A DNA stretch of 64,000 bases from the NCBI GenBank assembly GCA_963718695.1, contig OY970371.1, positions 1,178,001-1,242,000 of the forward strand, written 5' to 3'. This document shows, piece after piece, positions 26,825 to 34,944 of this stretch. Below the pieces are notes generated by a model, which saw only the letters and a program-made list of their open reading frames with translations, made no database searches and was not told where the DNA came from. The DNA is from Manganitrophus sp963718695. Lineage in GTDB: Bacteria; Nitrospirota; Nitrospiria; SBBL01; Manganitrophaceae. Position numbers and translations under genes: made by a program. Every line of letters starts with the position of its first letter. The stretch's first letter is position 1.

Positions 26825-29251
26825 ATGGATCGCGACCTAGAAAAGCTGCGGTGGAGGAAACCCTCTCGAAGTCAAGAGACCGCAGGGCAAACGAGAAAAG
26901 GGATTGGAAAGTCTTTCCCATCGGCACAGATCAAGAGGAATGAAGAAAACCCCATCCACCAACAGTGGAAACAATTTATGGAAGGGATCCCCCTGGAGGG
27001 GGGGCGAAGTGTCATCCTGGAATCGTGGCAGCGATGTCGCGCCCACGGCGTCAATCCGGAGCAGGTTTTATTCCAACGTATTGCGGAGGAGACCCTTCAG
27101 CAACGGCTTGACTTGAATCGTGAGCTGATCGAAATCGCCGCGCTCCACCTCGATTGGATCTCCTCGTCATGGACCCGTCTCCCGCACGTTTTGTTTTTGA
27201 TCGACCGCGACGGCATCGTCCTCTACGTTACCGGGAACGATTCCGAACTTCGTGAAAAACTCCACCTGATTCCGGGCTATGATTGGTCCGAGCGGCAAGT
27301 GGGGACCAACGGCGCAGGAACCGCTTTATCGGCAGATCAGGCGATTTCGATCATCGAGATGGAGCATTTCGCCCGGCCTTTCCACGCCTATACCTGCACC
27401 GGCGCGCCGATTCACCTGAACGGAAACGGCATCGGCGCGCTCGGCTTCGGGACCCCCGGGGCCGACGACAATCCGGAGCGGGTGATCCTGACGGCGCATA
27501 CAGCGTATGTCATCGAGCAGGAGCTGATGCATCGGCGCACCGCCCGGCAGGCGGAGCTGATGAAGGCCGAGGCGACGGCGCTCCTGGCCAACTCGCTCGA
27601 TTACAAAACCACCCTCTCCAGCGTCGCACACCTGGTTGTCCCCCGTTTTGCCGACTGGTGCCTAATCGATATGGTCGAAGAAGAACAGTCAATCGTCCGG
27701 TTGGCCGTCGCGCAAGCCGATCCGTCTAAGAGCCTCCTTGCTCAAGAGCTGCAGCGTCAACCGCTCAATCAAAAGGTGGCCTTCGGCGCCCCGCAGGTGA
27801 TCCGGACCGGCCGACCGGAGCTCTACCCGGAGGTCTCCGATCCTCTCTTGCAGCAAGCCGCTTCGGATGAGAAGCATTTAGATTTGATCCGGCGGATGCA
27901 TCCAACGTCGGTGATGGTGGTCCCGATCGCGGGCCGCAATCGGATTTTGGGCGCCATTACCTTTATCTCGGCGGAATCGGGAAGGCGATACAACCAGACC
28001 GATCTCGCCTTGGCGGAAGATCTCGCCCGCCGGGCCGCGCTGGCCATCGAGAACGCGCGACTCTACCGCGCCGCGCAAGAAGAGATTGCGGAGCGCAAGC
28101 GGGTGGAAGGGTCCCTGCGGCAGTCGGAAGAAAAATACCGCAATCTGTTCGAGACGATGGCACAGGGGGTCGTCTATCACAATGCATGGGGAAAAATCGT
28201 ATCGTTGAATCCGGCCGCGGAGCGGATCCTCGGATTGAAGTTGGATCAGATGCCGGGGAGGACTTCGTTTGATCTCACCTGGAGGGCGATTCACGAAGAT
28301 GGAGCCCATTTTCCGGAAGAGACCCACCCGGCGATCGTCGCGCTGAGAACCGGAAAAGCGGTGCGAAATGTCGTCATGGGGATTTTCCATCCACAGGAGG
28401 AGGCCTATCGCTGGGTGAATATCAATGCCGTCCCGCAGTTTCAGCCCGGAGAAGAGAAGCCCTATCAGGTTTATACCACCTTTGAAGACATCACGGAACG
28501 AAAGTGGGGGGAAGAGGTCCTCAAGCAAAAGACGCGCGAGGCGGAGGAGGCAAACCGGGCCAAATCGCATTTCGTGTCGATCATCTCGCACGAGCTGCGG
28601 ACGCCGCTCAACGCCATCATCGGCTACTCCGGTCTTCTCAAGCGTCCGAATGTCGCTGAAGATCCCGCGAAGGGAGCGGAGCGGATCGACCGTATTTACT
28701 ACAACGCCCACATTCTTCTTGAATTGATCAACAATCTGCTGAATCTCAACCGGATGGAGGCGGGGCAGATGCCGGTCGATGCGGAGACGGTGTTTCTTGC
28801 CGATGTGGTCGGCGGCATCGTCGATAATCTCAGATCGATGGGAGAGGAGAAGGGGCTGAAGGTGGCGTTCATCAATGAAGACGGCCCGCTGCCGATCCAC
28901 TCCGATTCGAAGAAGATCGAGCAGATCGTCACCAATTTGATCTCCAACGCCATCAAATTCACCGACCAAGGCGCGGTGACGGTGCGGCTGTCGGACCGCT
29001 CGGCCGAGCAACGGGCCGTCATCGAAGTGTCGGACACCGGCATCGGCATCGGAAAGCCCGATCTGCCGCATCTCTTCGAGCCGTTCTACCAGGCCGATCC
29101 GTCCAATACCCGCTCTTACGAGGGAACGGGGCTGGGGCTCTCCATCGTGAAGAAATTTACCGAACTGCTCGGAGGAACCGTCCGGGTGGCCAGCACGTTG
29201 GGGGCCGGGGCGACTTTCAAGGTCACGCTCCCTTACGAAATGCCCACTTGA
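26825..29251 (+). CDS. AcoR-type GAF / GAF / PAS sensor histidine kinase (tandem paralogue)
   Basis: Paralogue of the preceding kinase with the same layout but one PAS fewer. The AcoR-like GAF region (about 45-230) has ESWQRCRAHGVNP and GYDWSERQVGTNGAGTAL, followed by a second GAF (about 235-405), one PAS (about 415-545), HisKA (about 565-640) and HATPase (about 685-805). SHELRTPLNA, LISNAIKFT, DTGIGI and GTGLGLSIV are intact. I favour ATG 26825 over 26819, since AGCGAGG is correctly spaced for it and it aligns with the paralogue's MDRDL start. Parts of its kinase domain are almost identical in DNA to the upstream copy. The P450 gene follows after 32 bp, so the two may share a transcript. Confidence 0.9.
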   Translation: MDRDLEKLRWRKPSRSQETAGQTRKGIGKSFPSAQIKRNEENPIHQQWKQFMEGIPLEGGRSVILESWQRCRAHGVNPEQVLFQRIAEETLQQRLDLNRELIEIAALHLDWISSSWTRLPHVLFLIDRDGIVLYVTGNDSELREKLHLIPGYDWSERQVGTNGAGTALSADQAISIIEMEHFARPFHAYTCTGAPIHLNGNGIGALGFGTPGADDNPERVILTAHTAYVIEQELMHRRTARQAELMKAEATALLANSLDYKTTLSSVAHLVVPRFADWCLIDMVEEEQSIVRLAVAQADPSKSLLAQELQRQPLNQKVAFGAPQVIRTGRPELYPEVSDPLLQQAASDEKHLDLIRRMHPTSVMVVPIAGRNRILGAITFISAESGRRYNQTDLALAEDLARRAALAIENARLYRAAQEEIAERKRVEGSLRQSEEKYRNLFETMAQGVVYHNAWGKIVSLNPAAERILGLKLDQMPGRTSFDLTWRAIHEDGAHFPEETHPAIVALRTGKAVRNVVMGIFHPQEEAYRWVNINAVPQFQPGEEKPYQVYTTFEDITERKWGEEVLKQKTREAEEANRAKSHFVSIISHELRTPLNAIIGYSGLLKRPNVAEDPAKGAERIDRIYYNAHILLELINNLLNLNRMEAGQMPVDAETVFLADVVGGIVDNLRSMGEEKGLKVAFINEDGPLPIHSDSKKIEQIVTNLISNAIKFTDQGAVTVRLSDRSAEQRAVIEVSDTGIGIGKPDLPHLFEPFYQADPSNTRSYEGTGLGLSIVKKFTELLGGTVRVASTLGAGATFKVTLPYEMPT

Positions 29252-29283
29252 GGTCAAACGCCGCTTAGGGTATCCTCTGCCCT

Positions 29284-30633
29284 ATGAACATGCCCGAACA
29301 TGCCCCTTTCCCCCCCGGCCCGGCGGGAGCCCCGCTGGTCGGGCAGCTTTTTCCTTTTCGACGCGATCCGATCGATTTCCTGATGCGGCTTTCCCGCGAG
29401 TACGGGGATATCGCCCGCTTCAAGATCGGATCGCAAGCGCTGTTTCTTTTCAACCATCCCGACCTCATCAAAAACGTCTTGACGGTCGATCACCGCAGCT
29501 TTATCAAGGGGCGGGGACTTCAGTGGGCGAAGCGCCTTCTCGGTGAAGGGCTGCTGACCAGCGAGGGGGAGTTCCACCGCCGCCAGCGGCGGATCGCGCA
29601 GCCGGCCTTCCACCGGCAGCGGATCGCGGCCTATGGCGAGATGATGACCGGCTACGGCGTCCGGATGCGGGACCGCTGGGAGGAGGAGAAACCGTTCGAT
29701 CTCTTAAAGGAGATGATGCACCTGACGATGATGGTCGCGGCAAAGACCCTCTTCGATACCGAGGCCGAGTCGGAGGCGAAAGAGATCGGCGAGGCGCTGT
29801 CGGTCTCGGTCGAATTTTTCAACCGGTTTACCCTTCCCTTCGCAGATCTCCTGGCGGAGCTGCCGGTGCCGAGCACCCTCAAATTTCGAAAGGCAAAGCG
29901 CCGCCTGGATGAAACAGTCTACCGGATGATCGCCGAGCGGCGGGCGAGCGAAGAAGACCGGGGGGACCTCCTCTCGATGCTCCTTCATGCCACCGACGAG
30001 GAAGGGGGGACCGGCGGGATGACCGACCGGCAGCTTCGGGATGAGGCGATGACGATCTTCCTGGCGGGACATGAGACGACCGCGAATGCGCTGACCTGGA
30101 CCTGGTATCTGCTGTCGCAACATCCCGACGCGGAGGCGCGCCTGCACGCCGAGATCGACGCGCTGGGAGGAAGGCTCCCGGCGGTCGACGATCTGCCGAA
30201 GTTAACCTATACCGAGAAGCTGCTGGCCGAATCGATGCGGCTATATCCCCCCGCGTGGCTGCTCGGCTATCGGGCGATTCGCGATTATCCGGTCGACCGG
30301 TATGTTGTCCCGAAGGGGGGGATCGTTCTGATGAGCCAGTATGTCCTGCATCACGATCCCCGTTATTATCCCGATCCGTTCCGGTTCGATCCGGAGCGTT
30401 GGGAGCCTTCGGCCAAGGCGGCCCGTCCGAAGTTTTCCTATTTCCCTTTCGGCGGCGGCCCCCGCGTCTGCATCGGCGAATCGTTCGCCTGGATGGAGGG
30501 GATTCTCCTGATTGCGACCCTCGCCCAACGCTGGCGGCTGCGGTTGGTTCCGGGGCATCCGGTGGTTCTTCAACCGCTGATCACGCTGCGGCCCAAACAT
30601 GGAATGATGATGACGGCGGAGAGAAGGGGATGA
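29284..30633 (+). CDS. Cytochrome P450 monooxygenase
   Basis: Heme-thiolate monooxygenase, soluble, 449 residues. I-helix AGHETT (261-266) holds the oxygen-activating acid-threonine pair, the ExxR motif is E316-S-M-R319, the PERF-like segment is near 369-372 (DPERW), and the heme ligand is Cys396 in FPFGGGPRVCIG. The proline-rich start PFPPGP and overall layout resemble CYP102- or CYP110-type class E P450s. There is no reductase or ferredoxin fusion; a redox partner must come from elsewhere. It follows the second sensor kinase closely. The substrate (fatty acid, terpene or other) cannot be told from sequence. Confidence 0.93.
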   Translation: MNMPEHAPFPPGPAGAPLVGQLFPFRRDPIDFLMRLSREYGDIARFKIGSQALFLFNHPDLIKNVLTVDHRSFIKGRGLQWAKRLLGEGLLTSEGEFHRRQRRIAQPAFHRQRIAAYGEMMTGYGVRMRDRWEEEKPFDLLKEMMHLTMMVAAKTLFDTEAESEAKEIGEALSVSVEFFNRFTLPFADLLAELPVPSTLKFRKAKRRLDETVYRMIAERRASEEDRGDLLSMLLHATDEEGGTGGMTDRQLRDEAMTIFLAGHETTANALTWTWYLLSQHPDAEARLHAEIDALGGRLPAVDDLPKLTYTEKLLAESMRLYPPAWLLGYRAIRDYPVDRYVVPKGGIVLMSQYVLHHDPRYYPDPFRFDPERWEPSAKAARPKFSYFPFGGGPRVCIGESFAWMEGILLIATLAQRWRLRLVPGHPVVLQPLITLRPKHGMMMTAERRG

Positions 30634-30640
30634 TCTTTTT

Positions 30641-30726
30641 GTAGGGGCGATCCTTGTGATCGCCCCTTTTCTCCAATTGATAGGGCGAATACACGATGAT
30701 ACAGTGCAGGCAAGATTCGCCCCTAC
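30641..30726. repeat. Two-hairpin GTAGGGGCGA repeat, copy 3
   Basis: Same architecture as the copy at 6501-6591: GTAGGGGCGATC with GATCGCCCC on the left, then GGGCGAATACACG to ATTCGCCCCTAC on the right, sharing ACAGTGCAGGCAAGATTCG. It separates the convergent P450 and methyltransferase genes. The terminal CTAC supplies the TAG stop codon of the minus-strand gene. Confidence 0.8.
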
Positions 30727-31496
30727 CTCTCTTTTCTTTTTTGATCTGCGGCCCAAATCATCTGCCGGAACATCGCCCGCAACAGCTTCGCCTCTTCCGA
30801 ATCGATTTCGGCCCGCGTCAAAATCTTCCGTAATCTCCGCACGGTGGTCTTCTTTGCCGGCGGCTTCAAAAAGTCGATTTTCTCCAGCGCCGATTCCATC
30901 TCTTCAAAGAGCGGTTCGATTTCGGCCGCCGAAGCGTTTCCGGGAGAAAACGGGCCGTTCGGATCGGAGGAGGGAGAGGGGGAGAGGGAACTTGCCCGGA
31001 GAAGGGCGGCGGCGACGAGTAAGACCGCCTGGGCGAGATTCAGCGAGGAGAAGCGGGGACCGGTCGGGATGAAGGCGGTTCGATGGCAGCGGGAGAGGGC
31101 TTCGTTGGAGAGGCCGGTCCCTTCCGGACCGAAGAGAAGGGTGATCCTCTGGTGATCGGCCCGCTCCCAGATCTCCGCGGCCAGCATCTCGATCGATTCA
31201 ACGCCGGCCCCTTTTCTCTTTCGCCCGCTGATGCCGACAACCCACTCCGTTTCGGAGAGGGCCGCGGAGAGATCGGGAAACAGCCGGGCTTCGTCGAGCA
31301 CCTCGCGGGAGCGGTAGGCCATCCGGATCGATTCCTCGCCGCGCGGATCGGCCGGAGAGACGAGGGCCAAGCGGCTGAACCCCATGTTCTTGAGGGCGCG
31401 GGCGGCGCTTCCGATGTTGCCGGCGCTTTCGGGCGCAACGAGGCAGAAGGTGATCCGGTCGTGCCGGGATGAATCAAGGGGAGGCGCGTTGTTCAC
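30723..31496 (-). CDS. trmJ: TrmJ-type SPOUT RNA methyltransferase
   Basis: SpoU/TrmH-family 2'-O-methyltransferase, most like TrmJ, which modifies position 32 of tRNA. The deep-trefoil motifs are visible: an N-terminal VAPESAGNIGSAARALKNMG, a middle LLFGPEGTGLSNEAL and a third motif FSSLNLAQAVLLVA. The C-terminal helical part (IDFLKPP to RAMFRQMIWA) fits the TrmJ dimer extension. The start is GTG 31496, nine bases after the stop of the kinase at 31506, so it probably belongs to the stressosome transcript. The annotated stop falls inside a palindromic repeat, so the final residues may be altered by that element. Confidence 0.9.
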   Translation of the reverse strand: MNNAPPLDSSRHDRITFCLVAPESAGNIGSAARALKNMGFSRLALVSPADPRGEESIRMAYRSREVLDEARLFPDLSAALSETEWVVGISGRKRKGAGVESIEMLAAEIWERADHQRITLLFGPEGTGLSNEALSRCHRTAFIPTGPRFSSLNLAQAVLLVAAALLRASSLSPSPSSDPNGPFSPGNASAAEIEPLFEEMESALEKIDFLKPPAKKTTVRRLRKILTRAEIDSEEAKLLRAMFRQMIWAADQKRKER

Positions 31497-31505
31497 GAGG
31501 ATCGA

Positions 31506-33131
31506 TCAACCGGCCAAATCGGAGTGTTGAGGGAGCCAGAGGGTGAATTGGGTCCCCGCCCCCGGCGTGCTCTTCACTTTGATCTTGCCCCGCAACCGTT
31601 GAACGATGTGGTGAACGATCGTCAGGCCGATCCCGCTCCCTTCATATCCCGAGGTGTGACTGAATGGGTCGAAGATGCGGGCCAGCCGGTCGGCTTCGAT
31701 GCCGATCCCGGTGTCGGTGATGACGATTTGAACCCCCTCTTCTTCTTTCTCCTTGGCCTTTCGAGCCCGGATTTGGATGCTTCCGGAGGGGGTGAACTTG
31801 GCCGCGTTGGATAAGAGATTCGAGAGGATGTGTTTAATGAGATCCGGGTCGGAGAGAGCGATGCGGGTCTCCGGCTCGATCCGGCTGACCACTTCCACCT
31901 CTTTCCCGAAGAGGAGGGGGATCAGCTCGTTCTGGATCTGCTCCCGGATCAGCTCGCCCAAATCGACCTCGGCCGCCGCGTGTGCGCTATGCCGGAACTG
32001 ATCGAGCCCCTTTTCGAGCATCCGGAGGAGGTCCTTCGAATTTGCGAGAATCCGCTCGACGGCCGATTTCTTCTTTTCGTCCTCCATGTTCTCGTCTTGA
32101 AGAAGCGAGGCAAATCCCATGATGGCGTTCAGCGGTGTTTTCAGGTCATGAGAGGTATACGAAATAGAGGTCTGCTGTTGCATCGCCTCCTCCCGGAGTT
32201 TCAGGTTGGTTCGGGAGAGGACCTCGTTCGTCTGGTGAAGATATTGGTACGCTTCGCGGTTCAGGAGCCCGGCGGTCAGTCGGGAAGAGAGAATCTCCAA
32301 GGGATCTTCCTCCTCGGGGGAGAGGTCCGGTTTGGGGAGGGCGATTAGAAGCACCCCTTTGGTGTATTCTTGATACGCCAGCGGCGAGAGGACCAGCCCT
32401 TCCAGCTCCCTTCCGGCCAAGACCCTCCCCAGCGATGGATCGGAGACCACCGCGTTCCCGGAGACGACCACCCGGCGTTGCTTGGAGAGCGCCTGCGCCA
32501 GCAATCCTTGGGTTTCCCCCGTCTCTGCATCGGGGTCGCTCTCCAGCCCTGAAAAAATGCCGCCGGTCATGACCCAACGGAAGTGCCCCTCCGAACGGTC
32601 GCGATAAAGAACGGCGGCTCCGATGCCATCGAACATCTGCATGATCTTGGCCGGGATCTGGGGAGAGAAGGTCCCGGTGGAGAGGGAGGCGAAGAGAAGA
32701 TTCCCGATCTCGGTCATCCGCTTGAAGCGCTCTGCGTCCTTCATCGCCCGGTCATAGTAGTACTTTGACCGGAGATTGCTGTGGACGCGGGCCAACAGCT
32801 CTCCCTTGTTGACCGGCTGCGTCAAATAGTCGATCGCCCCCAATTCGATGCCGCGGATGCGGCTCTCGAGATCGTAATAAGTCGCGGAGATAATGATGAC
32901 CGGAATGACCTCAGTCTGTGGATTTTTTTTGAGGCGTTGGCAGACTTCGAAGCCGTCGATGTCGGGCATGTTGATATCGAGGAGGATCAGGTCGGGCCGA
33001 TCCTCGACCGCGCGGGCGAGGGTTTGCGCGCCGTTTTCGGCGGTGATGACCTGAAAGCCGTTGGTTTTTAGAACCTTCTCCATGATATACCGGTTCGTTT
33101 CGGTATCATCAACGACTAAAATGGTCGGCAT
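31506..33131 (-). CDS. Receiver - GAF-like - histidine kinase protein of stressosome operon
   Basis: An N-terminal receiver has Asp8-Asp9 and phosphoacceptor Asp52 (ILLDINMPDIDG), but the conserved lysine of the K-P motif is Gln105 (YLTQPV). A coiled linker and GAF-like domain (about 150-300) follow. HisKA has SHDLKTPLNA, and the HATPase has LLSNAAKFT, DTGIGI and GSGIGLTIV. The protein lacks membrane helices. ATG 33131 (541 aa) has AAGGAGGAAGAG upstream; a longer frame to 33182 is less likely. With the receiver first and kinase last, its likely role is to receive a phosphate or partner signal and relay it onward. It follows the receiver gene at 33202 in the same operon. Confidence 0.88.
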   Translation of the reverse strand: MPTILVVDDTETNRYIMEKVLKTNGFQVITAENGAQTLARAVEDRPDLILLDINMPDIDGFEVCQRLKKNPQTEVIPVIIISATYYDLESRIRGIELGAIDYLTQPVNKGELLARVHSNLRSKYYYDRAMKDAERFKRMTEIGNLLFASLSTGTFSPQIPAKIMQMFDGIGAAVLYRDRSEGHFRWVMTGGIFSGLESDPDAETGETQGLLAQALSKQRRVVVSGNAVVSDPSLGRVLAGRELEGLVLSPLAYQEYTKGVLLIALPKPDLSPEEEDPLEILSSRLTAGLLNREAYQYLHQTNEVLSRTNLKLREEAMQQQTSISYTSHDLKTPLNAIMGFASLLQDENMEDEKKKSAVERILANSKDLLRMLEKGLDQFRHSAHAAAEVDLGELIREQIQNELIPLLFGKEVEVVSRIEPETRIALSDPDLIKHILSNLLSNAAKFTPSGSIQIRARKAKEKEEEGVQIVITDTGIGIEADRLARIFDPFSHTSGYEGSGIGLTIVHHIVQRLRGKIKVKSTPGAGTQFTLWLPQHSDLAG

Positions 33132-33201
33132 CTTCTCTCTTCCTCCTTCAAAATATGGGTTGATCGAATCGGCTTGGCTCATTTCCGTCGGCTCACATTT
33201 C

Positions 33202-33591
33202 TTAAGCGTTTGCGGTCGATCGATTGTCGCCGTCCTTGATAATTCGATAGACCGCGTCGATCACTTCTCGGTATTTGATCGGCTTGGAAAAATAACCGGC
33301 GCATCCGAGGTTCAAGCACCACTCTTCGTCTCCCGGAAGGGCATCGGCGGTGACGGCGATGATGGGGAGCGAGGGCATCTTTCGGCGGAGAACGGTCACC
33401 GCTTCGTATCCGCTCATGCCGGGAAGCCGCATGTCCATCAGAACCACATCGGGCTTTTCTTTCTCGGCCTTGGTGATCGCCTCTTTCCCATCGGTCGCCT
33501 CCAGAACCTCGAATCCTTCCTTGTTGAAGACGCGCTGCAGGACATACATGTTCACCGGCGTGTCTTCGACCAGTAAGATCCGTTTCGGCAT
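33202..33591 (-). CDS. Single-domain response regulator of stressosome operon
   Basis: Stand-alone receiver of 129 residues with Glu9-Asp10, Asp53 (VLMDMRLPGMSG), Thr81 and Lys103 (FSKPIK), so it should be phosphorylatable. There is no DNA-binding output. It lies 3 bp downstream of the ATPase-kinase gene at 33595 and before the receiver-kinase gene, which makes both kinases candidate donors. It resembles DivK- or Spo0F-like shuttle receivers in shape, but that is inference. Confidence 0.9.
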   Translation of the reverse strand: MPKRILLVEDTPVNMYVLQRVFNKEGFEVLEATDGKEAITKAEKEKPDVVLMDMRLPGMSGYEAVTVLRRKMPSLPIIAVTADALPGDEEWCLNLGCAGYFSKPIKYREVIDAVYRIIKDGDNRSTANA

Positions 33592-33594
33592 CGA

Positions 33595-34944
33595 TCACTC
33601 CTGATACTTCGAGCCGACGCTCGTTTCGGCCATCGGAAGGGTGAACGTAAAAGTAGATCCTTCTCCCACGGTGCTGGTGACCCAGATTCTTCCCCCCATC
33701 AGCTCCACCAGTTGCTTGGAGATCGAAAGCCCCAAGCCGGTCCCGCCGTATTTACGCGCGGGGGTATTGTCGATTTGATGAAACGGCTCGAAGATGTAGA
33801 CCAGATTTTTCTGAGCGATCCCGATCCCGGTATCTTGAACGGAGACGGTGATTTCCTTGTCCCCATTCACCGGAAGGGACAGGCTTACGAGAATCGAGCC
33901 GGAGTGGGTGAATTTCACCGCATTGCTTAGAAGATTGAGAAGGATCTGCCGGACCCGCGCTTCATCGGCAAAGATGTGAGGGAAAGAAGCCGGCGATTCA
34001 AGGCGCAGGTTGACCCCCTTTTTCTTCGCGACAGGCTCCATGCTGGTGATCGCTTCTCGAGCCAGTTTATGTAGATCGAACCACATCTTCTCGATCCGGA
34101 CTTTTCCCGCCTCGATCCGGGAGAGATCGAGGATATCGTTGATCAGCTGCAGAAGATGCTCGCCCGACCCCTGGATCATGGAGACCTGCTTTTGCTGCTC
34201 GCCGGTGAGGTCGCCGTCGATCCGATCGAGAAGAATTTGGCTCAGTGCCAGGATCGAGTTCAGCGGGGTTCTCAGCTCATGAGACATACTGGCCAGAAAG
34301 GCCGACTTCATCTGATTGGCGCGGGAGAGCTCGACGTTCTTTTCGTCGATCTCGCGATAGAGGGCGATGATCCCTTCATTGGTGACGCTCAGCTCTTTGC
34401 TCAACTGGTCGATCAATTGCTCTTTTTCGCGAAGAGAAGTGACGAGGTCTTCGATGTCGGGCTGCTGGGAGAGGGTCTCGTGCAGGCGGGCCAGACGGCC
34501 TTCGTCGAGCCCTTGCGCGTGAAGATGCCCCACATTCATCCGGCCGCACGCTTTGGTCCCTTTCCCCAAGACGGTCTTCATCTCGAATTCGTCCAACAGC
34601 CGTTTTGCCGAAGCAATCCCAAACCCGCGTCCCGGCGGGAAGCGGTAGGCCCCTTGCAGGATTTCGTCGAGATGGGAAATGCCGGGGCCTGTGTCGGAGA
34701 GAACAAAGGCAATCGACCACTTCGATTTCTCCTGAACGACGGACAGTGTCAGCTCTCCCGACCGGGCGTACTGAATGGTATTGCGCATCAACTCCGAAAG
34801 GGCGATGATCAAGCGGTTCTGTTCCCGGCGGGGGATCTCAAGGTAGTCGAGAACCGTCCGGATCTTGTTACGGACCGTCAGAAGCCGGCTTTGTTTCCCG
34901 ATCGAGAGCGATAAAACTTTTTTGTCGGTTGCGGAATCCATCAT
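33595..34944 (-). CDS. RsbT-type ATPase fused to a histidine kinase
   Basis: Two ATP-binding domains lie in one chain. Residues about 10-135 are an anti-sigma/RsbT-like GHKL domain with ELMRNTIQYA, SDTGPGI and GRGFGIASAKRL. A coiled coil (about 150-215) leads to HisKA with SHELRTPLNS and a second HATPase with LLSNAVKFT, DTGIGIA and GTGLGLSIS, both intact. The first domain could bind the stressosome or its output as RsbT does, and pass the signal to the kinase. The start overlaps the preceding phosphatase gene by 4 bp. Partner receivers lie directly downstream. The architecture suggests stressosome output into phosphorelay instead of RsbU and sigma-B. Confidence 0.88.
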   Translation of the reverse strand: MMDSATDKKVLSLSIGKQSRLLTVRNKIRTVLDYLEIPRREQNRLIIALSELMRNTIQYARSGELTLSVVQEKSKWSIAFVLSDTGPGISHLDEILQGAYRFPPGRGFGIASAKRLLDEFEMKTVLGKGTKACGRMNVGHLHAQGLDEGRLARLHETLSQQPDIEDLVTSLREKEQLIDQLSKELSVTNEGIIALYREIDEKNVELSRANQMKSAFLASMSHELRTPLNSILALSQILLDRIDGDLTGEQQKQVSMIQGSGEHLLQLINDILDLSRIEAGKVRIEKMWFDLHKLAREAITSMEPVAKKKGVNLRLESPASFPHIFADEARVRQILLNLLSNAVKFTHSGSILVSLSLPVNGDKEITVSVQDTGIGIAQKNLVYIFEPFHQIDNTPARKYGGTGLGLSISKQLVELMGGRIWVTSTVGEGSTFTFTLPMAETSVGSKYQE

